Shown in pieces: positions 23,124 to 64,000 of a stretch of 64,000 bases of DNA. The notes under the pieces are model-generated. The model did no database searches and was not told where the DNA came from. It worked only from the letters and a program-made list of their open reading frames with translations. A program made the position numbers and the translations under genes. This stretch comes from Macropodus opercularis (lineage: Eukaryota; Chordata; Actinopteri; Anabantiformes; Osphronemidae), in assembly GCA_030770545.1 (NCBI GenBank), contig CM061097.1:5580501-5644500 (forward strand), read 5' to 3'. Each line of letters opens with the position of its first letter. Position 1 is the stretch's first letter.

Positions 23124-26100
23124 TTTATTTAATCCATTGCATATAAAAACTTTTTTTTTCCATTCTTTTTATTTGTTTTTCTACATAAAGTTGAATGATC
23201 TACAGTGCTATCCAATAGACTGCAATTAACAAGGAATCCATTAAAATTATATTTTAATTGTCCTGTGAAACTTTCAGACAGGTTGGCATTCTAAAGACAT
23301 AACCCAAAAATAATTGTCCTGAAGACCTTTTTTAAGTTACAGTTTGTGTTTTTCTTTCATACCATAAAAAAATAGAACACATAATGAGAAAAGAACCCAC
23401 TGTTTCCATTGGTCCAGGGCTGTTAAGAATCTACAGTATGCGTGTCAAAGTAAGAGCCCCTGTTTTGGGACAGCGATGCACTCATCCCAATCCCCAACCC
23501 CCCTCACTACAGAAATATAACAAACTCTTCTCCTGGCCAGGCAGAAAGATGTCAGTGGTTTTGGCTATTGCAAGTAATGCGAGTGGAAATGTGGGCCGAG
23601 CATAGATAATTAACACACTGTCAGTGTTTCAGCCATAATTAATGCAGCAGTGGCTGAACATGCAGATGTGTCTCAAAGCCTCTGTGCTTTGCAGGTTATG
23701 GTCCAGCCCCAACTGCTCGCTCCTGCTGCGTCCCATTCAGTGTTTGAGCTGCGGCACAACCAGACAGACGCCACTGCAGAGTCCCCTCCGCGTCTTTAAC
23801 GGGTTGAGCCACAGCGTTGAGTAGTGGCAGGACGTAACGGGAGTGAGAGCTGTTCAGACCACGTCTGCAGCGAATGTGACTCTTGGACATCCAGCTATAG
23901 GCCACACATCACTCAGGAAGCAAATCTTTGACTTGTGATCGACCTAAATCTCTACAAAGCTCTACACTGACAACACATTTTGTATCCAGTGACACGTTTT
24001 TTTTTTAATGCAAATCGAGTTTTGCTGCTAGAGTAAAAAGGCAACTTTTTCAGATTCACAACAGGAGACCAGGCCAAACCCAAGCCAAAAGATTCACTAA
24101 TGCAGCAAAAGAGATCTAGAAAAGAAAGTAAAGTAAATGACATGAGTTGAATTTAAGGCACAGCCCATGGGCCAAGGAACAGTTTCTTTTTAAAAAAACA
24201 ATTTGGCTTTGCCCCTCTCTCGACTGAGACAGTCCTCAGCTAAGCAACATGTTGATGGATCGTTTTACACAGAAGCTCATGTGTAATAAACATTCTCTCA
24301 ACAAGAGGGTACATAATACAGCCACGCCATCACCAAAAGGGATGTTAAGAATCAACCATTTACAACAAACTGCATTATGATAGTAATAACATTAATAATT
24401 ATATATTATATACAGCACAATAAATATGTTTGTAAACAGCGATAAAACCAGAAAATTTTATTACACGTAAGGGCATTGGGTGAGGATGAAAAAACAAAAA
24501 CTCTTGGCAAAAAATAAAAGTTTAAATAAAAAGTTTTGAAATGACACATAATTAAAACGAGCACTCTTTATAAAAGCAGTGTGCAGTATTCAAAGGTTTT
24601 TGTGTTGTTTGTTTTTTGTAGACTCTCTATATTTTATGTACACAGAAAAAAAGGGTACTGTATTTGGGTAGCGTAACTGGCAAGCCTGTACTGTGGTCTA
24701 TGCTACAGTGAACTATTTACTGTACCACCATATTGCAAAACGGACTTAAAATACAAATATAAAAATATACCAATAAATAAGAACATCAAGAGTAAATGAT
24801 AAATGACAGAGTAGCGGAAAAAGGAAAGGTTCTTGGCCGAGCTGTGATAAAGAACTATTCAAGCCTAAGTGCGCAGAGTGAACAAACATGAACGTGGTGA
24901 TGAATGAATCAGTGCATTACAGTATCTACGTAGAGGACAGTCTTATCTGATGACTACGCAATGGAGCTGATTGTCTTTTCCAAAACAAAGACAGGAACTG
25001 CGTTAAATGTTGCAATGGCAAAATAAAACCTTATGCTGATGTAAAATGAACAGAAGAGAGTGGCTGAAGATTAGCAGGTATGCAGCTGTCGTGTACCTCA
25101 AACACAATGGAAAGGAAAAATAGGAAAAAGAGGAAAGGGAGAACGGGGACAATAAAGACTTTCATAATACTGGCTTAGATTCACACCAGTGACTTTAAAA
25201 CACCGTTACAATTTCTGCATACTTACTAATCAAGCATCTAGAAAAGGTGCTTCTTGTATCAACTACAAAGCATTGCATTGTCTCGGGATGTGTTCAAAAG
25301 AACTGCAGGCAACAATAATACATTTTAAAGGCTTCTTACACGTCACAAACAATTTCGATGAGTGTGAAGAATTCAGGTTTTTGTCAGAAAAATGAAAGTT
25401 TCAACTCACATGACGAACTGAAGATGAGTACAGTGGCGTGGGAACAGTAGTCTAAATGCTATTGGAGCAAGTGCAAACACCTCAGAACAACCCTAACGTA
25501 ATCAAGGATACCCTTTCAAAACACTGGAAATCTGTGACTCATAGCTGCCCATTGATTTCCAAAAGTTCTCTCGTCTTCTTTGCCAACTAAAGAAAGCCTA
25601 GGTTTGCAAAAGTAAATTCTAGAAAATATCTGAATCTTACATACAGTACAATACAAAAATGAAGGAGGTCTAGGACAGCGTCATGGCTGTTCAGAGTTGA
25701 GCTTTGTGTCAGTCAGGTTTTCAAGGAAGACTTACACGTCAGAAATGTGTCTGGAAAAGCTCCCCAGTGTGCTGCAGCTTTCATCTCTGTGGCGTCCCGT
25801 CAGGTTTTCAGCAAAACGGCAGCATATCGCGCCTCCTAATTAGTAGGGGGGCAAGAAATGACCGAACCGAGAGGGAGATTGTCCTCGAACACACCGATCA
25901 CGTCTCTGTACAGTATGGGCACTTGATAAAACACAGCTAAACGTTCATGTATTGTATGAAGAGCACTGAGCGAACAGAGTCGCTCGTCCACGTCCTAAAC
26001 TCAAAGTTAGAAAGCGGAGGCTTAGAAGTGAAATAAGGACACAGCACTTCAGTAGAAATGGGAATGGAAAAGAGTTTTCCTGAGTGCAAAAAAACTTGAA

Positions 26101-26290
26101 GTACCAGTGGGTGAGTCTGAACAAAGCTGACAAGAGGATTGGCCAACGTGAAGAGCAGTGCACGCATTGGAACCATAAACACAGATGTATAAAAAAACAA
26201 AGACAAACTTCACAAAACCCAAAAATAATCTATAAATAATCATCTGTCATTACTAAGAGGAGCAGTTCATCAGGTACTGTTTATAAACTG
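23124..26290 (-). other. pde4d: pde4d 3' untranslated region (predicted)
   Basis: The minus strand after the pde4d stop codon at 26291-26293 is AT-rich, with AATAAA signals at 24457-24462 (about 1.8 kb UTR) and 23124-23129 (about 3.2 kb UTR). Pumilio-type motifs on the transcribed strand lie at 24635-24642 (TGTACATA) and 24407-24414 (TGTATATA); the second lies past the proximal signal. The extent of the UTR is inferred from motifs, not from transcripts. Confidence 0.55.
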
Positions 26291-60448
<34,158 letters not shown>

Positions 60449-63400
60449 GGACCTATTGTTGGGAATCCCTGGACATTGTCCAGGCTTCATACCTACGCTA
60501 TGTCTGGACGCCCTGACTGACTCTTAACCTTTCACCCTTTGAGCCCCTGTATATATGTAACTATCTACAGATGCTGCTCCACATTATCTGCAGGCCCCAG
60601 CACAACATGTAGCTTCCCATACTGCAGTCCATTCTTGTGAGGCACCCACTGGCACCAGTCGTGCTGCATAGAGTTCCTTTCTTCCCGACTAGTTGGGTTC
60701 TAGGGCAGTACCACAAAAGGCATCGGCTTACATCCAAATGAAGATTTCAAAAATCCAACTATATAGCACCATAAAATTCACAGAGTTCCAGAAGTGAAAA
60801 AAAGAATTTCAATGTCACTGATGTTGATGTTATACAAATCCAAAACATGAAGAGCAAAGAGCTGGAGGCAGGTTCAAGCTTAGCGTGAACTCTGTCTGTT
60901 CATCGAGTCTCAGCAGTGAGAGCACACAGGCGGCCAGCAGGATCTGCTAAGATCTCTGGCCGTTGCCCTTTTTTCCGTGGGATTCTTCCGGCAAAGGTTT
61001 GGAAATTACTGTCCCACATCCACATGGTGAACCGGTTCAGGGAATCCTTCCTCTGGAAAACATTCCTTTCCCTGACAGCCAGCGACGCCAGTAGGAGAGG
61101 CTGCAGTAGTCACATTAGCATGACAGAGCATAATACACACAGAGTCACTCACACACTCCCATTCGCTCCCTTTTTCTTAGCTTTGCCCCCTTTGTCTCTC
61201 TGAATTTACGTCTCCCTTTCGGTTTTGCCCTTTTTCAAGCTCCCTGGGAGGGAAGTGAGGTAATTGGGAGGGCAAAACTGAAGCGTCTCTTCAGTATCTC
61301 CCCTTCTCTCTGTGTCGCTCATGTCTTCCTCTCCCTCCTCCTCCCTCTTTGCTCCAGTCAGTGGGATGTCCTGACCCTGTGTAAGAGGTGTGTCTGCTTC
61401 AGAGTCAGCTAAACCTATTGATCCTCTTAGCACATGCAGCTCCACTACTTTCAAAGAGGAACAAGTCCCCACATGTACAATTTGGAAACACGCAGTGCAC
61501 ATATTCACACACAAAACCTCTACTGTACAAAGTAACACGAGCAACATGTTGACAGAAGTAATTGCTTCTATTTCCTCATCGTAAATCCATCTTCCACTTC
61601 TCCACACTTAAGTAACGAGTGCTGGTTTGTGCTGGAGCCCTCCTTCGACACGACATGACAGCCCTCCTGTTTCTGTCAGCGCGTTTGCTTAGTTTTTTCC
61701 AATCCAAGCACACCTTCTGTCTCTCTCTATTCTCTGTGTGCGCAAGTGAACCATGAAAGGTTTAAACCTCACAACTAACACCTTGCTCTATATGCTAGGA
61801 CATATAGTGTGGGTGTGTATTATTGTAAGCAGGGGGACATCTTTGTTTCAAGAAACTTGTTATACAGGATTGTATTGGTTGTACAGTATAATGCATTCCT
61901 CCCTGCTTACACCGGCGGCTTCAGGCTCCCTTCTGTAATCCTTTGCATACAAGTAAATAAAACAGTAGTTTTAATCTCCAGTCAATTTTAAACACAAGAA
62001 AAATCCCAGTGAATGATAATTCCTCACATTCAGTGTCGGTGTCATCAGAGTGCATATCAGTCCATTTAACTATTGTGCAAACGTGTATCGGTTGCTTTGC
62101 ATTCATGTCCCTTTGCACGTTTGTGTGCAAGTGGAGTTGGCAAGGAAGCCATGAGTCGAGGTTGTGGTTAGGACTCTAAGGTTGTCTCTGTGTGTTTTGC
62201 ATTTAAAGTCATAGCTGTGGGTAAGCTCCAGTTGCTGCGGTCTGAAAAACAGGATCCAGCACTGCTTCTTACACACATCCTGCCCAACACTCACGTCAGC
62301 AGCCTCTCTATTCCTGCCAAAAGTCAAACCACCTCACAGCCTCTGCGAGCCTGCACCTTCAGCCTCAAAAGCCTCCTGAACAGGGTGGAGGAGCGCACAA
62401 TGAGGAGAATAAAAACTGAAATGGACTTCCCTAGAGGGATGTGGCTAGTTTTTGGGTGTAGAAGGGCAGAGTTGACACTTTAGGCAGCAATATGTGGTGT
62501 GGTAAAATAATAATTTAAGAGCCTTTAAAGATTAAACAAGAAAGTACTGGAGCACCTGTTATTCATTATGTATATAAAGAAAAGCTCTCTGTGTGTGAGA
62601 TGTGCCCTTAAAATTTATATTGTTTCAGGAAGCTCACATACAAATGGAAACTGGGTGTAGTGCTCTAAAAATAGAAGGCGTGTTGTACAGTATATATCTC
62701 CACATACTGGATGTATGAGCATTAAAGTGGAATTGCATAATCATAGTTCCTGTTCAGGGGCTGCTTGCCCCTGTTGGCACCCGGCTACTCAACACTGGCG
62801 AGCATTCACGACTCAGCCTGCAGCCTAAAGGAAGACACTACAGCAGAAAGGAAAAATAAAGACAGAAAATAAAATAAAAGCCTACAATGAGAGGGAATGA
62901 GAGCTTGAGGACAACAGATGGAAAGAGAAGACAGTGGTGTTAAAGTGGAAACACGTGTACATCTTGTGAAAAGGAATGGCTTTTTTCCCTCACAGACTTG
63001 TCTCATTATTTTTCTCCCCTTGGTACCAGGAGAAAAATGACAGATAGGTCAAAGTGCAAGGTAAGATTGATTAATATAAAGATGAAATATACCATGCTGC
63101 AGGGACACGGCAACCTTGAAATAACACAATAACATTTCACAGCCACAGTGTACTGGCACAGTATTAACCAATCTTTATCTGTGACCCCTGCTTGTAAGAC
63201 CAACAATGTATTTTCCATCTACAAAATATCACATCGTATTTGAATCAGCAAGCCTTTTCCATTACATTAGTGGTCTGAAATGGCTTTCTGTGCCTGGGTA
63301 TCGATGCAAGGGCCGGACTACAAAGCAGAACAAGTGCCTATCGACTCCACGTGTACTGACATTTAGCAATATACTTTTCTTCATTATCTGCAGAACGACT

Positions 63401-64000
63401 GTCCTGAGAGTCCGGGAGGACCAACCTCTACAGTTGTGACAGTGAACAAACTGAAAAATTGAGAAAACTGTAATATCCTTAACACAGAAGCATAAAAACT
63501 GATTAACTAATAAATGTATGGTTTTATTGGCCTTTCTCCTTTGTCCTGTGATGATAAATAATAACTAGTTTACTATAGTCACTGTTGTAGCATAATTTAA
63601 ACTTGTTTTAAAAACTTGTGACGTGTGACAAGATGGGAAATTGTACTTCTTGGGAACATTTTCTTGAACAGACAAACAAGCACAGGAGAAAGGCAGAATT
63701 TAATCAATAACCAAATACAGAGAATATGTAACTTTATGCATGTAGTTTTGGTAGTTTTAACAGGATATCAAGACTAAGAATGAATGTATAAATTGCTCAT
63801 TGAATTCCCATCATGTGACACACAAACACACACCACCACCACTCAAATATAAAAATCCTCCTGCATACTTTACATTCAAATAGGAAATCAAATGTCTGTG
63901 AGATTGAAAGAAAACTGGGGTCTCCTGCATGTTTTGTTCCTCTGAGGTAGACCAGCTGTCCATCATTCTGTTTGTTGCTGCAGAAATGCCTTTGGCCCGG
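60449..64000 (-). other. pde4d: 5' flank of the D3-type exon, presumably pde4d intron
   Basis: No further coding exon is recognised. In mammals several longer first exons (D4, D5, D7 types) lie upstream of D3, so this stretch probably remains inside the gene. Open frames here (for example 61206-61607, minus) have no family resemblance. Confidence 0.5.

Noticed and set aside
61206..61607. 133-codon minus-strand frame with an acidic segment (EEEGEEDMSDTE)
   Set aside because: I considered it as a further pde4d first exon, but it ends in a stop without a phase-2 donor and matches no PDE4 leader.

Overview
The window looks like nuclear DNA of a teleost fish. Four protein-coding genes are split into exons with GT-AG introns, many introns are only about 100 bp, there are CA/TG and trinucleotide microsatellites, and every protein reads as a close relative of a vertebrate family. 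The species cannot be named from the sequence. Gene identities rest on recalled vertebrate family sequences and on intron phases that close exactly; no database search was run.

Layout, left to right. 1-4300: no gene recognised. 5093-9360, minus strand: plk2 (polo-like kinase 2), 14 coding exons, 655 aa, with a TATA box and a palindromic CRE in its promoter and an AU-rich element in its 3' UTR. 10730-12048, minus: a FAM173-family mitochondrial lysine methyltransferase (antkmt best, atpsckmt alternative), 5 exons, 217 aa. 12065-14446: a CpG-rich divergent promoter interval with a second CRE flanked by two inverted ZNF143-type motifs. 14447-20432, plus: rab3c, 5 coding exons, 227 aa. 22300-23120: short gap between convergent 3' ends. 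About 23124-64000, minus: pde4d (cAMP phosphodiesterase 4D), whose common exons end at 26291 and whose 5' part runs to the window edge or beyond.

The pde4d locus is the richest part. Fourteen common exons (26291-40894) encode UCR1, UCR2, the catalytic domain and an acidic tail. Counterparts of four mammalian alternative first exons can be read: PDE4D3 (60402-60448), PDE4D9 (46441-46505), PDE4D1 (35548-35686, continuous with the UCR2 exon) and PDE4D6 (31442-31489). A fifth candidate first exon at 49860-49987 has an ATG, 42 codons and a donor in exactly the phase needed to join UCR1, yet matches no PDE4D amino terminus I can recall. It is the best candidate here for something undescribed.

plk2, rab3c and pde4d are also linked on human 5q11.2, and PLK, RAB3 and PDE4 paralogues lie near one another on human chromosomes 1 and 19, so this is one copy of an old vertebrate paralogon. 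The three genes share themes of neuronal activity: plk2 is an activity-induced kinase, rab3c a synaptic-vesicle GTPase and pde4d the enzyme that ends cAMP signals. The methyltransferase gene sitting between plk2 and rab3c is the odd member of the group.
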